Below the pieces are notes generated by a model. It did no database searches. It was given only the letters and a program-made list of their open reading frames with translations, and had not been told where the DNA came from. Shown one piece after another: positions 1-10,100 of a stretch of DNA of 64,000 bases. Where the stretch lies: the NCBI GenBank assembly GCA_014084085.1, contig NPFB01000121.1, positions 215,841 to 279,840 of the forward strand, in the 5' to 3' direction. Both the position numbers and the translations under genes were made by a program. Each line of letters begins with the position of its first letter. Positions within the stretch are counted from its first letter, which is position 1. Source of the DNA: Hondaea fermentalgiana. Taxonomy: Eukaryota > Sar > Bigyra > Thraustochytrida > Thraustochytriidae.

Positions 1-245
1 CCCGCCCCAAGGAGCGAGGGAGGCCGCGCTCGCGAGCGTGTGAGCGCGCAGAGTCCCGGGACCTCGCGCGGAGACGAACATCGGACGCGGGACTGCCCGC
101 CTGCCGCGAGGCGAGGCACGCGCGGCGCACGCGCAGCAGGCCGGGCCCTGCAGCTGCGCCCCGCGCGCGGCGCCTGCGCCTCGGACCTACCTCGGCCCCC
201 GCGCCCCAACGCCGGGGGACTCGACGCGACGCGCTCTGCCGTGTC

Positions 246-274
246 GAAAGTAAGAAAGAAAGAAAGAAAGAAAG
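246..274. repeat. (GAAA)n microsatellite
   Basis: About seven GAAA units with one interruption, in the region upstream of the KIX-like gene. Confidence 0.85.
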
Positions 275-530
275 CGAACCCACGCAGGACTCGAGCGCAA
301 GGAGGTCCCGTGCGCTGCAGCCTGCAGCAGCCTGCACGACCTGCTCTGAGGCCCAGAGCAAACACGCAACGAGACCGCAGGAGACAGCGAGCGCATAGCA
401 CACCTGACAGCAGCCTGGCTGCGACCGGTTGACCGTTCACGGCGAGAATCCATTTTGGCCTCAAAGCAGCCTGACCTGCACGCGACCACATCGGCTGACT
501 CTGCCTGTTCGCTTCCAGCGCACCACCCAC

Positions 531-571
531 CCAAGCAAGCAAGCAAGTAAGCAAGCAAGCCAACCAGCAAG
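531..571. repeat. (CAAG)n microsatellite
   Basis: Imperfect tandem CAAG units with a GTAAG interruption, about 280 bp upstream of the ATG at 850. Confidence 0.8.
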
Positions 572-849
572 CGACCACCCGCTTGCTTGTTTGCCCTTGC
601 TTTGTATTTTTCCTCTTGAACCGCTGCGCATGCCAAAAAAGACCCCCGAGAAATCCGAACAAGTGCGACACCTCTTTACTTTTGGAACGAAACGTCCTAA
701 GAAGTCAGTACAGCAGCAACGTCGTGCCAACGCCGCCGCCCCTGCTGCCTGCTCTCGCCGCCAACGGGATTAAACGGTCTCAGCAAAACTAAAAGTCTCA
801 CGGCGAGCCGCGACCACGCTCGCTGCCCGCCCGCCCGCCCGCGACGGAT

Positions 850-2592
850 ATGAGTGTCGCCGCCCTTGAACAGACTCGTGAGCGTCTCGGCCATCCCATG
901 AATTTCGACGCCGACGCTTACGCTCTTGCGCATCGCGCATCAGCGAGCCACGCCCGCAACCCCTTTCTTGCTGCTCCACAGACCAACCCCGTAAACGCAG
1001 CAGCGGTCCCGACCGCCCCCGCCTCGGTCAACGCTCAGCAACAACAACGACAACAGCAACGCACCTCGACCTCGTCCTCCAACAGCGCCGCCACTACAAC
1101 TACAAAATGGCAGAATCCAGCCAAAGATGTTGACATCCGCATCGCCGCCGCAAAGCGCATCGCTGCCATCTTTAGGCAGGGCGGCAAGAACCGCGACGAA
1201 AGACGCGAATACCGCGTTCTCGTCGCCCTCGAACACCTCTGCTACTACACTGCTGCCTCGCGCGAGGAATTCACCGAACCCCGTGCTTTCGAAATTCTTC
1301 TTCACCGCGTCGCTTCAGAAAAGGCCAAGCGCAGACGCGAGTCCGGGAACTCGAAATCCGGCGCGAGCTTTCAAGAAATGCTACGCTTCTTTCTCGACGT
1401 AGGAAACCCACGCGTTGCCGCGGCTGCTGCCGCAGCCACTGGCTTCCCTTCTTCCTCTGTCTCTTCCGCCGGAGGTGGAGAACTCAGCGCCAAACAACGT
1501 CATATGCAACGCATGCAGGCCGCTGCAAACGCGACCAACCAAGCACGTGCCCGGGCAGGCGCCTCGTCTTCATCTTCGTCATCTTCATCGTCATCGTCTT
1601 CCTCTTCGTCTTCCTCTCCTGTGATCCGTCCCTCGCCATCGACAGCCTCCATGGCTATCGAGACGAGCGCCAAACACGTCATTGGAGCAGCAGCAGCGGC
1701 GGCGGCGGCGGCAGCTGCAGCAGACAAAGGCCTCGTCGACAGCGATGCCAAAACCAGCCCACGGTCTGCGCAAAGTCGCCATGGCCACGAGGGCCCACAT
1801 CTCATTTCCCTCCACGAAGACCCCGCCTGCGAGGCCAATCCAGACCGCACCCGCTCCAGCGAACGACGTTTCGATCTTGGCGTCTACCCTTCTTGGTTAT
1901 CGCCCAGCTTCCAAGGAAGTCTCACTTCTCCCATCCCAGGCGTGTCAGTATCAATACAAGGGGGTCTCGGCGCCGCGACCTATCCAGAAAGAGCTGAATC
2001 CACCGCCAACGCTGCCAACTCCAGCTTCAAAAGCGTAGCCAGCGGGACCACGAACAACAACAACAACAACAAAACCAGCGACTGGAATGCATCCGAGCAA
2101 CAGCCATCCCCCGTCAGCGAGACGAGATTTCTGCTCAACCCCGCTTCCGCATACACCAGATTTCAGCCGCCTGCTCTACCTGTCCAGGACGCGCACACCA
2201 CAAGCGAACGCACCTCTACCTCCAGCTCAGCCTTCGAGCCACCCTTCCCTTTAGGCCTCTCGCAAGCAGGCCAGCTCCCCCCTATGTGGCCCAATTACCC
2301 CGCCTTTGCCTCAGCCGCCGCGCAGCAGCAGTATGCCCAAAGTCAGCAACATCTCGCAAACACATTCTCCTATGACCCAAATCAGCAGCGCTTCTTCCAG
2401 CAACAGCAGCACGAACAATACCAGCGCCAGCTCGCCGCCAACGCGGCTCAGCAGGGCGTCAAACGCAGTATCCAGGACGTTTTCGGCGCCAATGCTCACG
2501 ACGACCCTGTTGCAACCAACCTCGCCATTCGACGCAAGTCCGCAGACGCCATGCGCACAGAGTTTGATGCCCGAAGGTTTTACTCCACCTGA
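850..2592 (+). CDS. KIX-like domain, Gln/Ser/Ala-rich protein (MED15-like candidate)
   Basis: A 580-aa intronless ORF starting at an ATG at 850. Residues about 91-160 resemble a KIX fold of the Mediator MED15 / CBP type: an amphipathic first helix (IRIAAAKRIAAIF), a middle helix with VALEHLCYYTAASREEF (compare FE...Y..A.S..EY in plant MED15) and a third helix ending in HRVASEKAKRR. The rest is low complexity: Gln-rich near residue 65, poly-Ser near 240, poly-Ala near 280, poly-Asn near 400 and a Gln/Tyr-rich C-terminus, as in transcriptional coactivators. MED15 joins activators to the Mediator tail in the nucleus. The KIX match is by eye and the MED15 identity is inferred; another KIX-bearing coactivator is possible. 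Confidence 0.55.
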   Translation: MSVAALEQTRERLGHPMNFDADAYALAHRASASHARNPFLAAPQTNPVNAAAVPTAPASVNAQQQQRQQQRTSTSSSNSAATTTTKWQNPAKDVDIRIAAAKRIAAIFRQGGKNRDERREYRVLVALEHLCYYTAASREEFTEPRAFEILLHRVASEKAKRRRESGNSKSGASFQEMLRFFLDVGNPRVAAAAAAATGFPSSSVSSAGGGELSAKQRHMQRMQAAANATNQARARAGASSSSSSSSSSSSSSSSSSPVIRPSPSTASMAIETSAKHVIGAAAAAAAAAAAADKGLVDSDAKTSPRSAQSRHGHEGPHLISLHEDPACEANPDRTRSSERRFDLGVYPSWLSPSFQGSLTSPIPGVSVSIQGGLGAATYPERAESTANAANSSFKSVASGTTNNNNNNKTSDWNASEQQPSPVSETRFLLNPASAYTRFQPPALPVQDAHTTSERTSTSSSAFEPPFPLGLSQAGQLPPMWPNYPAFASAAAQQQYAQSQQHLANTFSYDPNQQRFFQQQQHEQYQRQLAANAAQQGVKRSIQDVFGANAHDDPVATNLAIRRKSADAMRTEFDARRFYST

Positions 2593-2793
2593 TTGATCAC
2601 TGTCCCTCCCCTTCTGTATGTTTCCCTCTCTTCAAGAACCCGACGCTTTCTTTTTCTTTCTCTTTACATCCAAGAAAAATGATCACAATTCGCGGTATCA
2701 AATATTAGTATAGGCCCAACACCTACGTACACATGACGTAGTACTACCTCTCAAATTACAATTATCTTTATCGTGTCTCATCTCCTCGATATT

Positions 2794-5700
2794 TCATCGA
2801 ACACGCACATGCAAGTCGTACTCTTCTCCTTCAGGGTCCTGGGCGCACACTTTCTGCCATGCACCGAAAGCCCTCGCCATGCGTCCGAACGACATGCACG
2901 AGACAACTGCACGAACATAGCTTTCCTCCTCGCGAAACATGCGCCACGCCCGCAAGTGAGATCGCAGCATCGAAGACCGCCAATGCACAACGGCCAAGAC
3001 CGTTTGCGTGCGACGCAACTTTTGCAGACTTGTCGCTTCTTCCCATTGACGAAAAGCGCGCCAAATCAAACGAGCCTCACTCACGTCTTCGACCGCATCT
3101 TTGAGCGCACGCTGGGCCACCTCTTGCTTCCATGCTGAAAATGCACTACCCAACAAGCTTGTCTCCAGTCTCGCAGCGAGAAAAAAAATAGCCTTGCGCT
3201 TCGCGCGACGCACGTACATAAATCGTCGCCAGCGCCATAGATAAACGCGCAGTCGTTCCTTTGCGAAGCGAGACTCCACGTGACGTCCTGTGCGGTGATA
3301 CTCGCGCCACGCCGCCCAGTGCGCTCGCTTGTGCTTGAGGCCAAAGTGCTCGTCACCTCTCCTGCAAGCAGCCTGCCGCGTGGCGTTCAAGCGAAGCATC
3401 GATATCGCGCGACCTTTCACGCGTCGCTGCGCATACAGCTGTGCCACAGTTCCCACACCTCGGAGACGTCTCAAGATTGCAGCCTCTTGTCGCCACCCCG
3501 CCACGCATTCGCGAAGTATGCGCTCGTTTCGCAATTTGATCATTGCAAAGACACGTTGTGACGTTCGCCCTTGCCACAACGCCCGAAAATGCAGCGCACC
3601 AACCGCTTCGCGCTGACGACGCGCCCGAGCAAATGCTTCAGCGCCATGAATCTGCGCTCGCGCCCTTATGCGCGACCCGGAATACCTCGCCAATCCTTGA
3701 AGCCCCTTTTGCATGAGTCGACGCGCATCTGCAACCTTGCACCTTGCATAGTTCTCACGAACTCGACGTCGGACCAAAGCATGCCGGCGAAATCGCCGCA
3801 AGGACTGTTGTGCACGGACAAGCTGCAATCTTGCATCCTGGGTCACTTGCACATGTCGTGCACGCACGACTTCTTGCAAACGCCGCAGACACCGTTTGCA
3901 ACTCGACTTCCGAAACTGAGCATCCGCCGCATGATCAAGACCCCGCCGAAGGCGTCGCTGCGGAACATGACTTGCGAGTCGCCGCAAAGCGCGGCGTTCC
4001 CCTTGACGCGCCCATGCCCGTGCCGCAAATGCTTCTGCAAAACCTACATGCACGGCCATTCGCCAAGCTCCGAGCATACGCTGCAACAAGCATCGTCGTC
4101 CGCGACGAATGCATATTGCATCCCGCCGTTGTAAGGCAACGCGGCCCTTTAAGCCCGCAAGACCCATGCGCAGTCGCACGATGCGCCACCACATTTGCGC
4201 TGCAGCCTCCTGCTGACGCTCTTTCATCGATTCGAGCACGAATCGCAGCCATTGTCGCCAGCACCGTTTCATCGTCTGACCGTCCACCATCCCTTGTTCC
4301 ATTGCTGATTGTCGTGCGCTCAACGTGTGCGTCATCAAGCCCTGCAGCCCGGACCGGAGCCCTTTTCGCCGTGCGTAGCGAGCTGCGCGCTCCCGCACGA
4401 GTCGCCCCTCTTTCTCCCGACGACAGCACCGTTCAAGGCGAGTCCATCCGCGCGCAAGGCGCTGCGCGTCCAGTGAAACCTGAATGCGACGCCATCGCAT
4501 GCTTTCCACCGTTGCACTAGTCCACGTGACAAAGGACGCTCGTAAAATGCGTGCATTGCGACGCGCCAGGAGCTGCCCGTACGCCACGACACGAGCACCA
4601 TTCTTCTCTCCAGCAAGTCGAGCCCATGCTCGCAACGCAAGCCCCAGCGTCCATCGCGAACGAAACGCCCATACGCGCTGCTCGCGTCGCAATTGCTGGC
4701 GAGTGACATGCGTTCGAAGGGCCGCGAGCCCCCGCTCGAGGCGCCCTCGACGCAATCGACTGCTCAGCATTCGAGACACACGCAAGAGCTGCGCGCCCTC
4801 AATCCACTTGACCCAATATTGACGTAACGTCTGTCGTTCCCAAAACGCCATTGCTTTGGCTAAAAACATGCGTTTCTCTCGCGACGCTGATGCAAAGGTT
4901 TTCAAAGTTTGCAAGCTGTGGCCGCAAGCTCGTGCACGATAGAGACGATGACCCCGTGCCAGCGATCGCCGTTCGTCAGCAGCGCGCACCACACCTCTAC
5001 GCCACCGACGAAAGGTGGCCCGCAAGAGCCTCCCGCTTGCCCACAGCGACGCGCGGTCGAGACGAAATCGAAGGACGCGCTTCACATGTCGGTTTTCTCC
5101 AAGTTTGCGCATGCCCTTTCGCAATCGAAGGTGGCCCCAAAACAATACAGCTCGAGCGAGCGCATTCTCTTTTTGTTTCTGGACAGCTGCAATCGATCGT
5201 ATTGCCTCAAAGCTCAATGTCACGAGCTCCCGTCTCGTGCGCGCGCTCACACTTGCCGTCAGGACCTTGAGCCGCAGTGTCCGTACCGTGTCTTGCCGCC
5301 AGGCTTGAAACGTCCGTGCTTGTGTTTGTCGCTCACGAAGAGCCTTGCCGCGTGCATCACCGCGTCGGAGACGTGCATGTAGCGCCCATTGCCTAAAAGC
5401 TGCGCCGAGAGATCCTAAATATGCATGGACAAGGGCACGTTGCGTGCGCGCAGCCATGCGTAGACGGTCGAAACTAGTACGCAACAAACGCTTCTCATCA
5501 TGCAAGACCGCAAGCTCTTGCTGCAGCAAGAGTCTTCGCGTCAATCGAGCCTGCTCACGAACTTTCTCAATGGCGGCTTGCTGAGCCTTGCGTCTATCGT
5601 CCATCGTGTCTGGTGGTGGTGGTGGTGGTCTCTGGAAATCGAGGCCGCCGTCATTGTTGCCACGGAGAAGCTCTTCAATTTCGAGTAATTCGGACGCTAC

Positions 5701-6054
5701 TTCACTTGTTACAGATGATGACGCCACCGAGGCAGCCTTGTGCTCGAATGTGCTTGCAGGCCGAACGTATACGCCGCTACGATCGCCTCGAACAGAGTTG
5801 AGGTCTCTCGATGCACGGCTCGGCGAGTCGAGGCCTGCAGCAGCATTTTGGGCTGTATCCAAAGGCTCGAGAACGTACGAATCCTTGGACTCGCGGAACA
5901 GCCGGCTCGCGCGTCCTGGGGCCACGCGCGTTTGACGCTGCGCATCCCTCCACTGCGCAAGCGCCGTCGCCACGCCGTCCTTCCCGGGAGCAACATGCTC
6001 CAGTTCGAGCCCGCCGCGCCGATCAACGTGCACGCGCACCTCGCGCGGCAACAT
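2794..6054 (-). CDS. Sfi1-like centrin-binding repeat protein
   Basis: A 1086-aa intronless ORF. The ATG at 6054 is the first in frame, with an in-frame TAG immediately upstream. Residues 1-150 are disordered and include a run of six prolines. From about residue 195 to the end the protein is an almost uninterrupted basic alpha-helical array with a Trp at regular spacing in contexts such as AFRQWALHARLR, TFQAWRQDT, TFRRWRRGV and HLRAWRMF. This matches the Sfi1/centrin-binding consensus (hydrophobic-x3-F-x2-W). Sfi1 proteins form long helices that recruit centrin at spindle poles or basal bodies, which fits a flagellated protist. It converges with the KIX-like gene about 200 bp away. Family assignment is fairly firm; orthology to yeast or human SFI1 is not shown. 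Confidence 0.7.
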   Translation of the reverse strand: MLPREVRVHVDRRGGLELEHVAPGKDGVATALAQWRDAQRQTRVAPGRASRLFRESKDSYVLEPLDTAQNAAAGLDSPSRASRDLNSVRGDRSGVYVRPASTFEHKAASVASSSVTSEVASELLEIEELLRGNNDGGLDFQRPPPPPPDTMDDRRKAQQAAIEKVREQARLTRRLLLQQELAVLHDEKRLLRTSFDRLRMAARTQRALVHAYLGSLGAAFRQWALHARLRRGDARGKALRERQTQARTFQAWRQDTVRTLRLKVLTASVSARTRRELVTLSFEAIRSIAAVQKQKENALARAVLFWGHLRLRKGMRKLGENRHVKRVLRFRLDRASLWASGRLLRATFRRWRRGVVRAADERRSLARGHRLYRARACGHSLQTLKTFASASREKRMFLAKAMAFWERQTLRQYWVKWIEGAQLLRVSRMLSSRLRRGRLERGLAALRTHVTRQQLRREQRVWAFRSRWTLGLALRAWARLAGEKNGARVVAYGQLLARRNARILRASFVTWTSATVESMRWRRIQVSLDAQRLARGWTRLERCCRREKEGRLVRERAARYARRKGLRSGLQGLMTHTLSARQSAMEQGMVDGQTMKRCWRQWLRFVLESMKERQQEAAAQMWWRIVRLRMGLAGLKGRVALQRRDAICIRRGRRCLLQRMLGAWRMAVHVGFAEAFAARAWARQGERRALRRLASHVPQRRLRRGLDHAADAQFRKSSCKRCLRRLQEVVRARHVQVTQDARLQLVRAQQSLRRFRRHALVRRRVRENYARCKVADARRLMQKGLQGLARYSGSRIRARAQIHGAEAFARARRQREAVGALHFRALWQGRTSQRVFAMIKLRNERILRECVAGWRQEAAILRRLRGVGTVAQLYAQRRVKGRAISMLRLNATRQAACRRGDEHFGLKHKRAHWAAWREYHRTGRHVESRFAKERLRVYLWRWRRFMYVRRAKRKAIFFLAARLETSLLGSAFSAWKQEVAQRALKDAVEDVSEARLIWRAFRQWEEATSLQKLRRTQTVLAVVHWRSSMLRSHLRAWRMFREEESYVRAVVSCMSFGRMARAFGAWQKVCAQDPEGEEYDLHVRVR

Positions 6055-7190
6055 CTATGTCTTGCTGTCGCAGCGGCCGCGATGGCCGCAGAGGCCCACG
6101 CCGTGCGCGACGTGCCGTCCCTCCTCGACGCTCGCGTCGACGTCGAGGAACTGGATAGACGCCGGCGCCCCGGAGTGACGACTCAGCGCTAGCTGCTAAC
6201 CGTCACAGAGGACAGCAGCCAGACACCATGATCTATCTATACACGGTACGAGCAGAGGCTGTTCCCTTTCTTGTCAAGGATAACTGAGCAATAGTCGTGG
6301 GTGAGACGTGCGGTGGGGCCCATGGTATAGTAGTACACTACGACTCCAAGGAAGGAAAGTGCTTCTCGCACGAGAGACACTTTGTATGATTGGTATGAAA
6401 AGGATAATCAGCGATAGGTGCGCCGAGAGGAAGTCAAAATCGCTGGCATAGCTAATTTTGGGGAATGAAGAGATGGTATTGTTGCTCTTTGCGTGGCGGC
6501 AGCAGCAACAGACAGATTTCGACGTTCCATTTGCACACAACTGTCGTTTTCGCAAAGAAATGGTCCCAATGGAGACATCGATCAATGACCTCCTTCGACT
6601 GAAGCAAACGTACTACAAACGAGGTAGATCGTCTGCTTTGATTCTGCTTTATTCGTCGTAAGACATTGAAATTCTTCAAAAGAAAGTTAGATATGAGCAC
6701 TCTCATTCAGCAGCAGACTGTTCATATCTCTTCGTCCAAGCAAAAGCTTCATTTCAAGCATGGCATTTTGAAGCTCTAGTTCCCTTGCCTACTCGGTGTT
6801 TGGAAGGCGAAGGCAAAGTCTTCTCCTCTTCTCTGTGTGTGTGCCTTGTCCTTAGTTTTATCCCAGACACCTAACTCTCGGCGCCCTCGCGGCGTCCTCG
6901 CGGCGCGCGACCGCGCGCGACCGCGCGGCAGGCAGACTGGCTGGGTGGCCCGCCGGGCACACGCCAGCAGCCCTCTCCACCTCCTTCTCGCTCGCGCGCG
7001 CGCCGGCGCGGCACGCCAAGCACGCCAAGCACGCCAAGCACGCCAAGCACGCCGGAGCTGTCGGCCAGCCCATCTTCATCATCTTTTCCTCTGGTCGCCC
7101 GAGTCTCTCTCTCCTCTTTCTCGTCGCTTCTTCGCGTCGCCAGCCCAGACACGCCCGCTCCCTCGCTTCCTCGCTCCCCGCGCCGCCGCT
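6055..7190. other. Divergent intergenic region
   Basis: About 1.1 kb between the Sfi1-like gene (-) and the WD40-ROCO-TIR gene (+). The middle (6200-6830) is more AT-rich than the flanks and only short unconvincing ORFs cross it. From 6860 it turns GC-rich and contains a 9-bp tandem repeat. The frame of the downstream gene stays open back to 6837 but has no ATG before 7191, so this part is read as 5' UTR/promoter. Confidence 0.55.
7012..7053. repeat. 9-bp tandem repeat CACGCCAAG
   Basis: Four perfect copies plus a partial fifth, about 140 bp upstream of the ATG at 7191. It would read as an AlaArgGln-type repeat if translation began at a non-AUG codon upstream. Confidence 0.9.
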
Positions 7191-10100
7191 ATGGGCCGCA
7201 TCCGAGGCAACGTGTACGGCGTCGCGCAGTCCGCCGACCTCGTGCTGGCCGCCAGCTGGGACGGCTTCCTGCGTGCGTGGAGCAAGAAGGACGGCGCCCT
7301 CGTCTTGGAGATGAAGACGCCCAACGACAAGCCGGCCACGAGAGTGGCCGTGCAGGGCAAGCTGGCCGCCGTTGGGACCGACTACGGCGGCCTCTTTCTC
7401 GTCGACCTGGCCACCGCCTCCGTGGTGCACGCCCTGGAGGGCCACACCGACCATGTCGAGAGCGTCATCTTCGATGGCAACGAGATCATCTCCGGGTCTG
7501 ACGACGACACCATCCGCGTCTGGGACAAGGCTAGCGGCCAGACCCGCTTGAGGATCGACGCCGGGGCGACGGTCTTCGGCCTCGCCGCCCATGGCGACTT
7601 GCTCGTGGCCGGGCTCAAGGACAACACCGTGCGCGTCTTCGATCGGGTCAGCGGCGACCCACGCCGCGTTCTCAGGGAGGCGACGGGTTACGCCAGAGCG
7701 GTCGCGATTGACGCGCAGCGCATGGTCAGCGGGTCCCGCGACAAGAAGGTGAGGGTCTACGCCGCGCCCTCCTTGGAGCTCGTCCGCGTGCTCGAGGGCC
7801 ACACCCGCTCGGTGTACTCCGTCGCGCTCGAGGGAGACCGCATTGTGAGCGGGTCCTGGGACAACACTGTCCGAGTCTGGGACGCGTGCAGCGGAGATGC
7901 GCTGCACGTCTTGCAAGGGCACGCGGACTGGGTGTCTTCGGTCGCTCTCATGGGCGCCGAGATCGTGAGCGGAGCTGGCGACAAGAGCGTGCGAGTCTGG
8001 GACGCGAAGACGGGCGCCTCAACGCGCGTGCTGGACGGCTCGGAGGCCAAGAGACCCATGGCAGAGGCGCTTGGTGCGGCGGCGGCGGCGGCGCTCAAGG
8101 CGGCACTAGCGAACGGGGACCCCGCAGAACTGGGCCGCTGCAAGCTCATGCTCATCGGCCAGGCCGCCGCAGGCAAAACATCCACGGTGCGCTCGCTGCT
8201 GGGCATGGCGCCGGAAAAGGAGCACATCTCAACGGTGGGTGTCGAGCTTACGTGCACCGATGCAGAGTCCTGGAAAGTGAGCAAGGACTTTGACAGCGGA
8301 TTTGAACGTCAGGCGTGCCGCGTGGCGGCCCTGCGCATGGCTGTGGAAGAGCCTTCGCGGTGGCAGACGAGCATAGCAGGCATGTGGATGCGCATCACTC
8401 GTTTTGTGACAAGCATGATAGGAGGCACAGGAACGTTAGCAACAGCATCATCTGGATCTAGAACCGAGGAGCAAGTGGAGCTGGTGCCCGAGGCCGAGGT
8501 GGCGCAACAGTTCGACTATGACGAGATTGAGAACATGGCTGGTGAGACGCAGTCAGGCAACAAGATCTACTTTAGAATCTGGGACTATGCGGGTCAAGAG
8601 GTCTTTTACGCGCTACATCACATTTTCCTAACGCGTGAAGGCGGTGTCTACATGCTCGTTTTTGACATGAAGCAACTTCTCGACGAGCGAGAAAAAGCAC
8701 TAGAGTACCTGACGTTTTGGCTCAACTCGGTCAAGCTGCACGCCCCCGAAGCTCCCGTTTTGCTGGTCGGAACTCACTACGATGAGGCTTCGTTCGACCT
8801 TCACATGGTCGAAAAGATTCTGATCGACAACATGTCTGTTCACAAAAACGAACAGATCATTCCAAACTCTACATCGAGCCTGAGCTTTTTCCCAATCGAC
8901 AACATGAGTGACGACCCAGATCGCGCGTGGCACTTGAGAACTGCAGTAGAAAAAACAGCGTCTAGGCTTGAGCCCATCTCACGCAAGATCTCACTGCGCT
9001 GGCTCAAGGTGTTGGACGACCTGTTGAAGCTCGATTGCAATTACGTACCGTTTGCTACCGCCCAAGAAATTGCGACAAAGTATCACGCTGGTGATCAGAC
9101 CGACGAGCTTTTGAGCTTCTTCCATGAGCTCGGCATGCTTGTTCATCTTCGCGCAACAGACACATTGTATGACAAGATCGTCTTGAAGCCACAGTGGCTA
9201 TTGGACAAGCTCTCCAAGGTGATTGCCGACGAGATCCATGTCAAGCATTATTATCGTGATCTTCCGAATGCACGGCTCAAAACGGACTTTGGGGAGCTAC
9301 GGAACCGAGGCATCGCTACGCGGAGCCTTTTAGAACATTTATGGGAGAATGAGCAAGTCGCGTATCTGCGCGACTTTATGAGCGGTACGATGCTGATGTC
9401 GAATTGGTTGTTTCCAGAGAAGGCCCTCACAAGGAACCGCCAAGACGAGCCTCTCTTTTTGGTGAGCAGCCTTTTGAAGAATTCGACCAATGATAGTCTT
9501 GCGGCAGAGATTGCTGGCATGGACTCTGGTTTGACCTGTGTCTTAGACTTTTCAGAGTTCTTTCTTCCAGATGGCGTCTTTGCGCGCCTGCTCTCACTCT
9601 GCGCCAAGCATAGTGGAGACGCAGTGTCTCGAAAGCACTCGCCTCGGCTGGCAGGGAATAAGGCCATCATCCGCTTCGGTCTTTCCGAGTTTGCGCTCGA
9701 GCAGATTGGCGACAAGATCTGGATTCGCGTGAAGCGTGACTCGGGCAAGCCTGCGAGCACGTTAAAGACACTGCTGAGTATGTTTCAGGGTGCTCGCGAC
9801 GCGGTCTTTGCAGACTTGCCCTGGGAACTTTTGCTACAATCGCCGACAAATGCGTCTGTTCTGGTCCCACACGGTGATCTAGAGGAGGCGCGTGCATTAG
9901 ATGTCGAGTACATCGACTCTGCGGACGCAACCCGTGTCAAAGTAGCGGACTTTGCACAGTTCTTTATAGGTGGCTCGCTACTAGAAGACATGCGCGACAC
10001 GGGAGAGGTTGGTAGACATACAGCCTTGCGCTTGGACTCCAAGTTTCAGTACCACGTTTTCTTGAGCCACAAGCAGTTTGAAGCTGGTGATGCCTGCAAC

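Larger units (their letters stand above)
1..849. other. Intergenic/5' region of the KIX-like gene
   Basis: GC-rich sequence with no convincing gene. Overlapping ORFs on both strands are Arg/Ala/Ser-rich and look like composition artefacts. It contains a GAAA tetranucleotide run at about 246-274, a CAAG run at about 531-571 and a GCCC run just before the ATG at 850. It probably holds the promoter and 5' UTR of the plus-strand gene that follows. Confidence 0.6.

Noticed and set aside
6837..7190. 118-residue N-terminal extension of the WD40-ROCO-TIR protein
   Set aside because: It begins at GTG, has no ATG, and is dominated by a 9-bp repeat and Arg/Pro/Ser; the ATG at 7191 directly precedes the first WD40 blade.
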